64,000 nucleotides of DNA from Acidobacteriota bacterium. Its GTDB lineage: Bacteria > Acidobacteriota > Thermoanaerobaculia > Gp7-AA8. Position numbers and translations under genes: made by a program. Below the pieces are notes generated by a model. It was not told the origin of the DNA, did no database searches, and saw only the letters and a list, made by a program, of their open reading frames with translations. Shown one piece after another: positions 35,735 through 44,762 of this stretch. Location of the stretch: positions 62,001 to 126,000 of the forward strand of contig JAFATB010000002.1 in the NCBI GenBank assembly GCA_019244185.1. Reading direction: 5' to 3'. Every line of letters begins with the position of its first letter. The first letter of the stretch is position 1.

Positions 35735-36684
35735 TGAGCGCCGACCCCACGCAGTTTGAAGAGCCGATCCAGCGGATCCGGCGTCGCATCGAAGAGCTCT
35801 CCGCGATGGATGCGGAGCCCGCACAGCAGGCTGAGATCGCCGAGCTGCGGCAGAAGCTTACCAAAGTCTCCCGCGAAATCTACTCGAACCTCACCCCGTG
35901 GCAGAAGACGCTCGTCGCGCGTCATCCGCAGCGGCCGTACACGCTCGACTTCATCAGCATGCTGTTCGAGGACTGGACCGAAATCCACGGCGACCGCAAG
36001 TTCTCCGACGATCCGGCGATCGTCGCCGGCTTCGCGCGTTTCCGCGGGCAGCCGTGCTGCGTGATCGGACATCAGAAGGGGCGCAACACCAAAGAGAAGG
36101 TGATGCGCAACTTCGGTCAGCCGCGACCCGAAGGCTTCCGCAAGGCGCTGCGCGTCATGAAACTCGCGGAGAAGTTCAAGCTCCCGGTCTTCACCTTCAT
36201 CGATACGCAGGGCGCGTATCCCGGCCTCGGCGCGGAAGAACGCGGGCAGGCCGAGGCCATCGCGGTGAATCTGAGGGAAATGGCAGCGCTCGAAGTGCCG
36301 GTGATCGTCACGGTCATCGGCGAAGGCGGCAGCGGCGGCGCGCTCGCGCTCGGCGTCGGCGACCGCGTGCTCATGCTCGAGCACGCCGTCTACTCCGTCA
36401 TCTCGCCCGAAGGCTGCGCCGCGATTCTGTGGAAGAACGCCTCCGCCGCGCCCGACGCCGCCGCGGCGATGAAGATCACCGCGCAGGACCTCAAGAAGTT
36501 CGGCATCGTCGACGAGATCGTCCCCGAGCCGGACGGCGGCGCGCACGGTGATCCGAACGGTGCCGCCGAGCTCCTCGCGCCGTATCTCGAGCGCGCGATG
36601 CGCGACCTCGTCAAGCTCAAGCCGCCGCAGCTCGCGGAAGAGCGTTACAAGAAGTTCCGGCGGATGGGCGTGTTCGAGAAGTAG
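35734..36684 (+). CDS. accA: Acetyl-CoA carboxylase carboxyltransferase subunit alpha
   Basis: Transfers CO2 from carboxybiotin to acetyl-CoA with AccD in fatty acid synthesis. 316 residues: [101 protein letters not shown] (in parts) and the C-terminal [14 protein letters not shown]. Length is typical. accD is not in the window. GTG start, apparently leaderless. Confidence 0.95.
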   Translation: MSADPTQFEEPIQRIRRRIEELSAMDAEPAQQAEIAELRQKLTKVSREIYSNLTPWQKTLVARHPQRPYTLDFISMLFEDWTEIHGDRKFSDDPAIVAGFARFRGQPCCVIGHQKGRNTKEKVMRNFGQPRPEGFRKALRVMKLAEKFKLPVFTFIDTQGAYPGLGAEERGQAEAIAVNLREMAALEVPVIVTVIGEGGSGGALALGVGDRVLMLEHAVYSVISPEGCAAILWKNASAAPDAAAAMKITAQDLKKFGIVDEIVPEPDGGAHGDPNGAAELLAPYLERAMRDLVKLKPPQLAEERYKKFRRMGVFEK

Positions 36685-36703
36685 ATTCGACGCGGCATCC
36701 CAA

Positions 36704-37918
36704 ATGTTCACCGAGAACCTGAAAATCGCCCTTCGCGCCATCCGCGCGAACAAGATGCGTTCGATTCTCACGGTCCTCGGCGTGATGATCGGCGTCGCGG
36801 CGGTGATCGCGGTCGTCTCGATCGTGCAGGGCTTCCAGTACAAGATCTCGAACGACCTCAACCAGATCGGCGCGTCGTTCATCGAAGTGTTCCCGCAAGG
36901 CGACCGCCGCAATCCGTTTCAAGTGCCGGAGCTCACGATCGACGACGCGGCGGCGGTGCGGCGGCAGACGACGTCCATTCGCGACTTCACGCCGATCTTC
37001 GTCACCAGCGGCGAGACGCGGCACGGCGACGCGCGGCACTCCGTGCAGGTTTACGCCGTCAACCGCTCGTACCCGGAGATCGTCAACCACTGGGTCGACC
37101 GCGGCCGTTTCTTCACGCCGGTCGATGAAGAGCAGCGCAAGCGCGTCTGCGTCGTCGGCATCGAAGTCGTGAAAGAGCTCGAGCTCGGCGACGAGCCGAT
37201 CGGCAAGATCATCCAGATCGACGCCAACACCTTCACCATCGTCGGCGTACTCGAAAAAAAAGGCGGCTCGCTCGGCGGCAATCAGGACGACATCGTCATC
37301 ATCCCGTTCCCGACCGCGGTCGTGCTCTACGGCAGCCAGAACATGCGCGCGCTCGTGCTCGCGTTCCAGATGGACCAGAACGCCGATCTCGAGCTGACCA
37401 AGAACCAGGTCCGCGACGTCCTGCGCGCGCGTCACAACATCGCCAAGGAAAAGCCGGACGACTTCCGCATCCTCGCGCAGGAAGAGATCCTCGAAACCGT
37501 GTCGACCGTGCTCGGCTCCGTCACGTGGATCATGGGCGCGGTCGTCGGCGTGGCGCTCCTCGTCGGCGGCATCGGGATCATGAACATCATGCTCGTCTCC
37601 GTCACGGAGCGCACGCGCGAGATCGGCATTCGCAAATCGATCGGCGCGCGGCGGCTCGACGTGCTGATTCAGTTCGTCATCGAGGCGATCGTGCTCTCGT
37701 CGCTCGGCGGTCTCATCGGCATCATCGGCGGGTTTCTTCTGGCGACGCTCACGCGTTTCATCATCGGACGATGGATCGATCTGCCGCCGGTTCACACCCC
37801 GTTCTGGGCCATCGGAGGCGCGTTCGCCTTCTGCGGCTTCCTCGGCATCCTCTTCGGCATCTATCCCGCCGCGAAAGCATCGAAGCTCGATCCGATCGAA
37901 GCATTGCGTTACGAATGA
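36704..37918 (+). CDS. MacB/FtsX-type ABC transporter permease
   Basis: 404 residues with the MacB topology: TM1 after ALRAIRANKMRSILTVLGVMIG, a periplasmic domain of about 220 residues, then three TM helices at the C-terminus (VGVALLVGGIGIMNIMLVSV, ERTREIGIRKSIGARR, and GIYPAAKASKLDPIEALRYE). Such permeases act in mechanotransmission with an ATPase. No ATPase gene is adjacent. An in-frame A8 tract (37254-37261) codes for EKK. Its stop overlaps an ATG of the next gene. Confidence 0.88.
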   Translation: MFTENLKIALRAIRANKMRSILTVLGVMIGVAAVIAVVSIVQGFQYKISNDLNQIGASFIEVFPQGDRRNPFQVPELTIDDAAAVRRQTTSIRDFTPIFVTSGETRHGDARHSVQVYAVNRSYPEIVNHWVDRGRFFTPVDEEQRKRVCVVGIEVVKELELGDEPIGKIIQIDANTFTIVGVLEKKGGSLGGNQDDIVIIPFPTAVVLYGSQNMRALVLAFQMDQNADLELTKNQVRDVLRARHNIAKEKPDDFRILAQEEILETVSTVLGSVTWIMGAVVGVALLVGGIGIMNIMLVSVTERTREIGIRKSIGARRLDVLIQFVIEAIVLSSLGGLIGIIGGFLLATLTRFIIGRWIDLPPVHTPFWAIGGAFAFCGFLGILFGIYPAAKASKLDPIEALRYE

Positions 37919-37983
37919 GACACCGCATGGCCGCGGACCGAGGCATGCGAAATGGACGGAAGGCCATCCAGGGTTACACCAGC

Positions 37984-39825
37984 GTGCGCACAATCAGCCG
38001 GTTTTCTCTCCTTCTCTTCGGAATCGTTCTCACGTGGTCCGCGCTGGCCGCCGAGCGCATGCCGCTCGCGGAAGTGCAGAAGGGGATGAAAGGCTACGGC
38101 GTCACGTATTTCGAGCCGTCCCAGCCGGAGCGCTTCGACGTCGAGATCCTCGGCGTGCTCAACAACATCGGTCCGGGCCAGAACCTCATCCTCGCCAAAG
38201 TCGACTCGCCGACCGTGCGCCGCACCGGCATCGTGGCCGGCATGAGCGGCTCGCCGGTCTACATCAATGGCAAGGTCATCGGCGCGCTCGCGTACGCGTG
38301 GCAGTTCGCGTCGGAGCCGGTCGCCGGCATCACGCCGATCGAAGAGATGATGAAGATCGCGCGCGTGTCGACGCCGTCCAACGGCGGCGCGCTGCCGGCG
38401 GCCGCGGTCTCGCCGCGCATGAACGCGGTGGAGATGCTCTCGTCGCTCGCGAACTCCAAACCGGAAGCGGCGTTCGACAAGCTGATGAAAGGACTCGGCG
38501 CGCAGGCGGCGAGCACCGTCACCGGCGCGAAGCAGATCGCGCTGCCGATGTCGCTCTCGAGCTTCGCGCCCGAAACGATCCAGCGCTTCGCGCCGTATCT
38601 CGACGGCCTCGGCTTCGTGGCCGTGCCGAGCGGCGCGACGTCGACCTCGTCGTCGACCACCGATCCGAAATCCACCGTCAACAAGAAGCAGTTCGAGCCG
38701 GGCGATCCGGTCGCGGGCATCCTCCTCAACGGCGACTTCACCGTCGCCGCGACCGGCACCGTGACGTATGTCGACGGCGACCACATCTACGCCTTCGGCC
38801 ATCCGTTCCTCGACATGGGCGAGATCAACTTCCCGATGGCGACGTCCGAGACCGTGAGCGTGCTGCCGAGTCTCGCCAGCTCGTTCAAGTTCGCGAACAC
38901 CGGCAACGTCGTCGGCGCGCTGCGGCAGGACCGCGCCGCCGGCATCATGGGCGTCATGGGCAGCAGCGCGGAGATGATCCCCGTCGAGCTGACCATGAAC
39001 GGCGCCGGTCCCGCGCAGACGTATCACGTGCAGGTCGTGCGGCACTCGCGTCTCTCGCCGCTCATCCTGGCCATGGCCGCCGACTCCGTGATCGCCAACG
39101 CGCAGCGCGCCGCCGGCGAGCGCACCGTGATGCTCGAGTCCGAGATCAAGCTGAAGGGCTTCGACGAGCCGATCCGTCTGCGCGAAGGTTGGGCAGGCGA
39201 GCAGGCGCGCTCCGCGATTCCGCAGTACCTCGCCGTCGTCTCCGGATACCTCATGTCGAACGAATTCCGCCAGGCCGACGTCGAGAGCGTGAAGATCCAC
39301 CTGCGCCACTCCGACGAGCTCCGCACCGCGAAGCTGATGGAAGCGTCGCTCGTCACGCCGGACAAAGGCCGCGTCACCCCGGGCGACACCGTGAAGGTTC
39401 GCGCCGTGCTCAAGCCGTTCCGCGGCGAGTCGTTCGTCGAGACGTTCGACGTCAAGATCCCCGACGATCAGCCGGCCGGCGCCGCGTATCTCCTCGTCGG
39501 CAGCGGCTCGGTGATGAACGCCATCGACTTCACGCTCGTGCCGCCCGATCCGCGCACGCTCGAACAGGTGCTCGCCGTGCTGCAGCGTCTGCGTCCGTCG
39601 ACCGACCTCGCGGTCGGACTCTATTCGACCGGCGAAGGTGCGGTGACGTCGGGCGTGTATCTGCCGAGCCTTCCGCCGTCGATGACGGCCGTCATCAGCA
39701 ACGACACCTCGAACGGCGCGACCGCGCCGGTGAAGTACCATCCCGCAGGCCAGCAGGCCCACTCCCTCGGATACATCGTCGACGGCGCGCTCAAGATCGA
39801 CGTCGACGTCCAGCCCGCGATCTGA
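37984..39825 (+). CDS. SpoIVB-like S55 peptidase domain protein, secreted
   Basis: About 613 residues. I use GTG 37984 because it yields a compact signal peptide (RTISRFSLLLFGIVLTWSALAAE); the ATG at 37915 overlapping the previous stop and ATG 37945 are alternatives. The S55 domain is recognisable by EVQKGMKGYGVTYFEP, LAKVDSPTVRRTGIVAGMSGSPVY (in parts, with the catalytic-type Ser in GMSGSPVYINGKVIGAL) and HIYAFGHPFLDMGEI. SpoIVB cleaves SpoIVFA in Bacillus sporulation, but S55 proteins of Gram-negatives like this one have no sporulation context. The C-terminal half is a beta-rich region. Confidence 0.85.
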   Translation: MRTISRFSLLLFGIVLTWSALAAERMPLAEVQKGMKGYGVTYFEPSQPERFDVEILGVLNNIGPGQNLILAKVDSPTVRRTGIVAGMSGSPVYINGKVIGALAYAWQFASEPVAGITPIEEMMKIARVSTPSNGGALPAAAVSPRMNAVEMLSSLANSKPEAAFDKLMKGLGAQAASTVTGAKQIALPMSLSSFAPETIQRFAPYLDGLGFVAVPSGATSTSSSTTDPKSTVNKKQFEPGDPVAGILLNGDFTVAATGTVTYVDGDHIYAFGHPFLDMGEINFPMATSETVSVLPSLASSFKFANTGNVVGALRQDRAAGIMGVMGSSAEMIPVELTMNGAGPAQTYHVQVVRHSRLSPLILAMAADSVIANAQRAAGERTVMLESEIKLKGFDEPIRLREGWAGEQARSAIPQYLAVVSGYLMSNEFRQADVESVKIHLRHSDELRTAKLMEASLVTPDKGRVTPGDTVKVRAVLKPFRGESFVETFDVKIPDDQPAGAAYLLVGSGSVMNAIDFTLVPPDPRTLEQVLAVLQRLRPSTDLAVGLYSTGEGAVTSGVYLPSLPPSMTAVISNDTSNGATAPVKYHPAGQQAHSLGYIVDGALKIDVDVQPAI

Positions 39826-39826
39826 A

Positions 39827-39852
39827 GCGCGGCGCCGCCCGCGGCGCCGCGC
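39827..39852 (+). terminator. GC-only hairpin after the S55 gene
   Basis: GCGCGGCGCCGC, CC, GCGGCGCCGCGC: a perfect 12-bp inverted repeat beginning 2 nt after the stop. No T tract follows. It may be a terminator of the U-less kind or a transcript-end stabiliser. A similar hairpin lies after the next gene. Confidence 0.45.
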
Positions 39853-39880
39853 GGTTCCACATCTCGAAAGGAAGTAGTCC

Positions 39881-42061
39881 ATGCGCCGACTCTTCAGTCT
39901 CGTCTCGGCCCTCTTCATCACCGTCTCCGCGTTTGCGGTCGCGCCGCAGTTCTGGCGCGTGCAGGCCGCGGAGGACTTTCTCGGCGGCGAGATGGAAGGC
40001 TTCGCCGTCACCTCGCGCGGCGAGCTGCGTCTCGCGCCCGCGCTGAAGAAGGTCGCCACCTTCACCGATCCCTTCGTCCTGTCGCAGACCGCCGCGCCGA
40101 ACGGCGACCGCTACTTCGGCACCGGCAACGACGGCAAGGTCTATCGCCTGCACGGCGATCAGCTCACGCTCTTCTACACGGCGCCCGAGCCTGAGATCTA
40201 CGCCGTCGCATACACGAACGGCGCGCTCTTCGTCGGCACCTCGCCGAACGGGAAGGTCTACCGCGTCGACGACGCCGGGAAAGGCGCGCCGTTCTACGAT
40301 CCCGCGCAGGCGTACATCTGGGCGCTGCAGCCGCTCGGCAACGGCGAGCTCGCCGTCGCTACCGGCGTCGACGGAAAGCTCTTCCGCGTTTCGGCGACGG
40401 GCCAGGGCACGCTGCTCTACGACGCGCCCGACACGCACATCCGCTCGCTCGCCGTGCGTCCGAACGGCACCATCCTCGCCGGCGCGTCCGGCAAGGGGCG
40501 CATCTACGAGATCGCGCGCGACGGCTCCGCGCACGCGCTGTTCGACTCGCCGCTCAACGAGATCACCTCGCTCTACGTCGACGCGAACGGCACCGGCTGG
40601 GCCGCGGGCGTGAGCAACGTGTTGCCGAGCAGCGCGCCCGCGAAAGGGCAGTCGAAGCAGGGCTCGTCGTCGTCCGGGTCTTCGTCGCAGCAACAGTCGG
40701 GCACGACCGCCGAGACGAAGAAGGAAGAACAGCCGGCCGGCACCGCCGAAGTCACCTTCACCTTCGACGACAGCGGCAACGCCAGTGCAGCGTCCACGGG
40801 CGGTGCGGCGGAGGTCTACCGCATCGATCCCGACGGCTTCGTCGACACCGTACGCAAGTTCGAGCGCGAGATGGTCTACGCCGTCAGCGGCGGGAGCGAC
40901 GGCAGCGTGCTCCTCGCCACGGGACCCAACGGCCGCGTGTACGCATTGAAGGATGGCGAGCTTTCCCTCCTCGGCGCCGTTCCGGAAAAACAGATCGTCT
41001 CCATCGGCGGAACTCCGGCCGTGATCACCACCACGAATTCCGGAGCCGTCTACCGGATGGAAGGCGGCAGCGCCGCGAATGCGGAGTTCCGTTCTGCCGC
41101 CAAAGACGTCGAGCACTTCTCGCGCTTCGGTAACTACCGCATCGAAGGCCGCAACCTCGGCAACGGCGCCGTGGCCATCTCCTTCCGCAGCGGCAACACC
41201 CGCACGCCCGACGCCACGTGGAGCGCCTGGTCGCCCGCGCAGACGACGCTCGACGGCAACGTCCCCGCACCCGCGGGCCGTTACGTGCAGTGGAAGCTCA
41301 ACATGCCCAAGGCGTCGAATGACGCCGCCGTCGACAGCGTGAGTGTCGCCTTCGTCAACCGCAACGTCGCGCCGTCGATCGACGCCATCTCCGTGCAGGA
41401 TCCAGCGGTCGTCTTCATCAGCTCCGCGTATCCCTCCGCGCCGCAGGTCGTCGAGGCGACGAACCCCGACGAGTACGGCATCTTCTCGAGCCTCGACAAC
41501 CCGCGCGACCGCACCAGCGCCGACCCCGGCAAGCGCGTCTACCGCAAGGGCTTCCGCACCATCACCTGGCGCGGCTCCGACGACAACAACGACGCGCTCC
41601 GCTACTCGCTCGCGTTCCGCCGGAAGGGGAGCGACCGCTGGCTGCGCCTGCGCGACAACATGGAAGAGACGCAGCTGAACTTCGACACCTCGCAGCTGCC
41701 CGACGGCCGCTACGAGCTGCGCCTCACCGTCACCGACGCCACCGACAATCCCGATCAGCCGCTCACCGACACGAAGGAAGGCGTCGAGTTCGACGTCGAC
41801 AACACCGCGCCGGTCGTCACCGCGAGCACGAGCGGCGACAAGGTCATCGTGCACGTCACCGACGCGCTCTCGCCGGTCGGCAAGGTCGAGTATTCGGCCG
41901 ACGCGCAGAAGTGGATCCGCCTCACGCCCGACGACGGCATCGCCGACTCGCGCAACGAGACCTACACGCTGCGCCGCGCCGATCTCGAAGGAAAGTTCGT
42001 CGTCGTGCGCGCCACCGACGCCTTCTTCAACGTCGCCACGCAGTCGATTCCTCTCCAGTAA
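39881..42061 (+). CDS. Secreted beta-propeller-like protein
   Basis: 726 residues with signal peptide MRRLFSLVSALFITVSAFA. The N-terminal 350 residues contain repeated blade-like units (GDRYFGTGNDGKVYRL, GALFVGTSPNGKVYRV, GELAVATGVDGKLFRV, GTILAGASGKGRIYEI). A Ser/Gln/Gly-rich linker near 250-290 interrupts them. The C-terminal part has two beta-sandwich segments (TWRGSDDNNDALRYSLAFRR, YELRLTVTDATDNPD). No enzyme motif is recognised; a periplasmic or surface scaffold is plausible. Start fixed by AAAGGAAG upstream. Confidence 0.75.
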   Translation: MRRLFSLVSALFITVSAFAVAPQFWRVQAAEDFLGGEMEGFAVTSRGELRLAPALKKVATFTDPFVLSQTAAPNGDRYFGTGNDGKVYRLHGDQLTLFYTAPEPEIYAVAYTNGALFVGTSPNGKVYRVDDAGKGAPFYDPAQAYIWALQPLGNGELAVATGVDGKLFRVSATGQGTLLYDAPDTHIRSLAVRPNGTILAGASGKGRIYEIARDGSAHALFDSPLNEITSLYVDANGTGWAAGVSNVLPSSAPAKGQSKQGSSSSGSSSQQQSGTTAETKKEEQPAGTAEVTFTFDDSGNASAASTGGAAEVYRIDPDGFVDTVRKFEREMVYAVSGGSDGSVLLATGPNGRVYALKDGELSLLGAVPEKQIVSIGGTPAVITTTNSGAVYRMEGGSAANAEFRSAAKDVEHFSRFGNYRIEGRNLGNGAVAISFRSGNTRTPDATWSAWSPAQTTLDGNVPAPAGRYVQWKLNMPKASNDAAVDSVSVAFVNRNVAPSIDAISVQDPAVVFISSAYPSAPQVVEATNPDEYGIFSSLDNPRDRTSADPGKRVYRKGFRTITWRGSDDNNDALRYSLAFRRKGSDRWLRLRDNMEETQLNFDTSQLPDGRYELRLTVTDATDNPDQPLTDTKEGVEFDVDNTAPVVTASTSGDKVIVHVTDALSPVGKVEYSADAQKWIRLTPDDGIADSRNETYTLRRADLEGKFVVVRATDAFFNVATQSIPLQ

Positions 42062-42066
42062 GTGTG

Positions 42067-42090
42067 GAGCGGCGCGTGCGCGCGCCGCTC
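42067..42090 (+). terminator. GC-rich hairpin between propeller and peptide-binding genes
   Basis: GAGCGGCGCG, loop TGCG, CGCGCCGCTC: a perfect 10-bp stem, 6 nt after the stop. No T tract. It occupies the place where a -35 box for the downstream promoter would be. Confidence 0.45.
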
Positions 42091-42097
42091 CTGCTCG

Positions 42098-42111
42098 TAT
42101 AATCGTGCGCG
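42098..42111 (+). promoter_or_regulatory. Leaderless promoter with consensus -10 TATAAT
   Basis: A perfect TATAAT (42098-42103) is followed by exactly 7 nt and then the GTG at 42111. Initiation at the start codon is expected. No -35 hexamer; a hairpin lies just upstream. Confidence 0.6.
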
Positions 42112-43760
42112 TGAGTCGTCGGATCCTCACGCTCCTTTTCACGATCGTGCTGTGTCTCGCCTGCAGGCGGACCGAGCAACGCGTGCAGACGCCGTTGCCG
42201 CCGGTCGACGACAACCAGCCCGTCGACGGCGGCACGCTGTACCGCCGCCTCGACGTCGACATCGCCAGCTTCAACCCGATCCTCGCCAGCAGCCGCTACG
42301 ACCGCTACGTCCAGGACTATCTCTTCACCTCGCTCATCCGGCTCGATCAGCATCTGCAGCCCGCGCCGGGACTCGCGACGTCGTGGGAGATCTCCGACGA
42401 TGGCCTGCTGTACACGTTTCACCTGAACAAGAAGGCGACGTTCTCCGACCACACGCCCGTGCGCGCCAGCGACGTCGTCTTCACGCTCGCGAAGATCGTC
42501 GATCCGAAGTCGGAAGCCGCGCAGATCGCCGGCGAGTTCGATCAACTCGACCTCTCGAAGACGCGCGCCGTCGACGACAACACCGTCGTCGTCGCGTTCC
42601 GCCAGCCGCTCGCCTCGCAGCTCGATCACTTCTTCGATCTGCTCGTCCTGCCCGAGCACGTCTACGGCAAGGGCGACTTCCGCAACGACTTCCTCGCGCG
42701 CGCGGTCGGCAGCGGCGCGTACGTCGTCGACCACCGCGTCCCCGGACGCGAGGTCGTGGTCACGCGCCGCGCGGACTACTGGGAAGATCCGCCGCACGTG
42801 CAGCGCGTCGTCTTCAAGATCATCAGCGATCACACCACGGCGTGGAACGCGCTGAAACGCGGTGAGCTCGACGAGACCATCGTCGCCTCCGACACGTGGC
42901 TCCGCGAGCACAACAACCCGCTGCTCACGAAGTCGATCGACTTCCAGCGCTTCTACACGCGCAACTACAACTACATCGCCTGGAACGGCCGCGATCCCGT
43001 CGTCAGGGACAAGCGCGTGCGCCGCGCCCTGGCGATGTGCATCCCCATCGACACGGTCATCAACGACATCTACCACGGCACCGCGCGCGCGATGAACGGG
43101 CCGTTCACGCCGGACGAATGGGCGTACAACGCCGCCGTGCCGGTGATCCGCTACGATCCCGAAGGCGCGAAGAAACTGCTCGCCGATGCCGGCTGGAGCG
43201 ACTCGAACGCGGACGGCGTCGTCGATCACAACGGCGCGCCGATGAAGCTGGAGATGATCATCTTCGCCGGCAGCGGCGCGACGTTCCAGTTCGCGCAGCT
43301 CGTGCAGTCCGAGTTCAAGAAGATCGGCGTGCCGCTCACGCTGACCGTGCTCGATGGCGCCGCCGGCATCCAGCGCATCCTCGGCGGCAACTACCAGGCC
43401 GCGTATCTCAGCTGGGACCTCGATCCCGATCCCGATCCGTTCACGCTCTTCCACTCCTCGCAGTTCCCGCCGCGCGGACAGAACTTCGTCTTCTACGCGA
43501 ATCCCGAGGCCGATCGCTTGATCGAGGCGGGGCGGCGGGAGATCGATCAGTCGAAGCGGAAAGACATCTACTACCAGCTCCACGCGTTGCTCGCCGACGA
43601 TCAGCCGTACACGTGGACGGTGCAGAGCTCCGCGAAGTGGGGCATCAACAAGCGCGTGCGCGGCGTCACGACGAGCCCCGGCTACGGCTTGTTCCTGTGG
43701 TATCCGGGGCCGTTCGGCTGGTGGGTCCATCCCGGCGCGCAACCCTCCGCGCGACGCTGA
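42111..43760 (+). CDS. Peptide/solute-binding lipoprotein, SBP_bac_5 family (DppA/OppA type)
   Basis: About 549 residues. Signal peptide with a lipobox (RRILTLLFTIVLCLACRR, Cys as lipidation site). The mature protein has the family features DGGTLYRRLDVDIASFNP, LATSWEISDDGLLYTFHL, VGSGAYVVDHRVPGREV and AYLSWDLDPDPDP. It captures peptides or related solutes for the two permeases that follow. The GTG at 42111 is preferred over that at 42105 because of the promoter spacing. Confidence 0.9.
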   Translation: MSRRILTLLFTIVLCLACRRTEQRVQTPLPPVDDNQPVDGGTLYRRLDVDIASFNPILASSRYDRYVQDYLFTSLIRLDQHLQPAPGLATSWEISDDGLLYTFHLNKKATFSDHTPVRASDVVFTLAKIVDPKSEAAQIAGEFDQLDLSKTRAVDDNTVVVAFRQPLASQLDHFFDLLVLPEHVYGKGDFRNDFLARAVGSGAYVVDHRVPGREVVVTRRADYWEDPPHVQRVVFKIISDHTTAWNALKRGELDETIVASDTWLREHNNPLLTKSIDFQRFYTRNYNYIAWNGRDPVVRDKRVRRALAMCIPIDTVINDIYHGTARAMNGPFTPDEWAYNAAVPVIRYDPEGAKKLLADAGWSDSNADGVVDHNGAPMKLEMIIFAGSGATFQFAQLVQSEFKKIGVPLTLTVLDGAAGIQRILGGNYQAAYLSWDLDPDPDPFTLFHSSQFPPRGQNFVFYANPEADRLIEAGRREIDQSKRKDIYYQLHALLADDQPYTWTVQSSAKWGINKRVRGVTTSPGYGLFLWYPGPFGWWVHPGAQPSARR

Positions 43761-43769
43761 GCGCCCGCC

Positions 43770-44762
43770 ATGCGCGCGTACCTCGTCCGCCGCCTCCTGT
43801 ACGCGCTGCTCACCTTCGTCGGCATCACCATCGCGACCTTCACGCTGATCCACAGCGTGCCCGGCGATCCGGTCACGTTCTACGTCGGACGCGTGAACGT
43901 CGGTTCGCTCTCCGCGCAGACGCTCGCCGCGATCCGCCACGAGTTCCATCTCGACGAGCCGCTGCCGCGGCAGTATCTGCGGTGGCTGCGCGGCGCGGTC
44001 ACGCTCGACTTCGGACGCTCGATCCAGGACCGCCGCCCCGTGCGCGAGCGCATCCTCGAGAAGTTGCCGAACACCTTCGAGCTCAACTTCCTCGCGTTCC
44101 TGCTCGCCGCGGGACTCGGCATTCCGATCGGTTTGTGGAGCGCCGCGCACTCGGGCCGGCTCGCCGAGCGCGCATCGGCGGTCGGTTTCTTCCTCATCTA
44201 CTCGCTGCCGAGCTTCTGGGTCGCGCTGCTGCTCATCGAATGCTTCGCCGTCCGCTACGAGATCCTGCCGCTCCTCGGCCGCGTCTCCGACGACTACTTC
44301 GAGCTGAGCGCGTCCGCGCAGCTCGCCGATCGCATGCGCCATCTCGTGCTGCCGGTGCTGACGCTCGCGTACGCGCAGCTCGCGATCTTCGCGCGCTTCT
44401 CGAAGTCGGCGCTCACGGAAGTCATCCGCCAGGACTTCATCACCGCCGCGCGCGCGAAAGGCGCCGGCACCGCGGCCGTGCTGTGGCACCACGCGCTGCG
44501 CAACGCGCTCATCCCGCTCATCACGCTTCTCGGCATCACCATTCCGTATCTGCTCTCCGGCAGCGTCATCGTCGAGCAGATCTTTCAGTGGGACGGCATC
44601 GGGCTGCTCTACTACGACTCGATCCTCATGCGCGACTATCCGACGGTCATGGGGCTCACCGTGATGACGGCGATCGTCACGCTCTTCGCGAGCCTCTTCG
44701 CCGATGTGCTCTACGCATTCGCCGATCCGCGCGTGCGGCTGGGGGAGGAGGCGATGCCGTGA
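43770..44762 (+). CDS. ABC transporter permease, DppB/OppB type
   Basis: 330 residues, about six TM helices. N-terminal signature YLVRRLLYALLTFVGITIAT and FTLIHSVPGDPV; the EAA loop TAARAKGAGTAAVLWHHALRNALIP contacts the ATPase. It pairs with the next permease. ATPases of the DppD/F type are not in the window and must be supplied from elsewhere. Ends at a TGATG overlap. Confidence 0.92.
   Translation: MRAYLVRRLLYALLTFVGITIATFTLIHSVPGDPVTFYVGRVNVGSLSAQTLAAIRHEFHLDEPLPRQYLRWLRGAVTLDFGRSIQDRRPVRERILEKLPNTFELNFLAFLLAAGLGIPIGLWSAAHSGRLAERASAVGFFLIYSLPSFWVALLLIECFAVRYEILPLLGRVSDDYFELSASAQLADRMRHLVLPVLTLAYAQLAIFARFSKSALTEVIRQDFITAARAKGAGTAAVLWHHALRNALIPLITLLGITIPYLLSGSVIVEQIFQWDGIGLLYYDSILMRDYPTVMGLTVMTAIVTLFASLFADVLYAFADPRVRLGEEAMP

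Noticed and set aside
37254..37261. A8 tract in the MacB-type permease as a second frameshift site
   Set aside because: The frame is intact on both sides (VGVLEKKGGSLGG) and the downstream permease motifs follow in the same frame.
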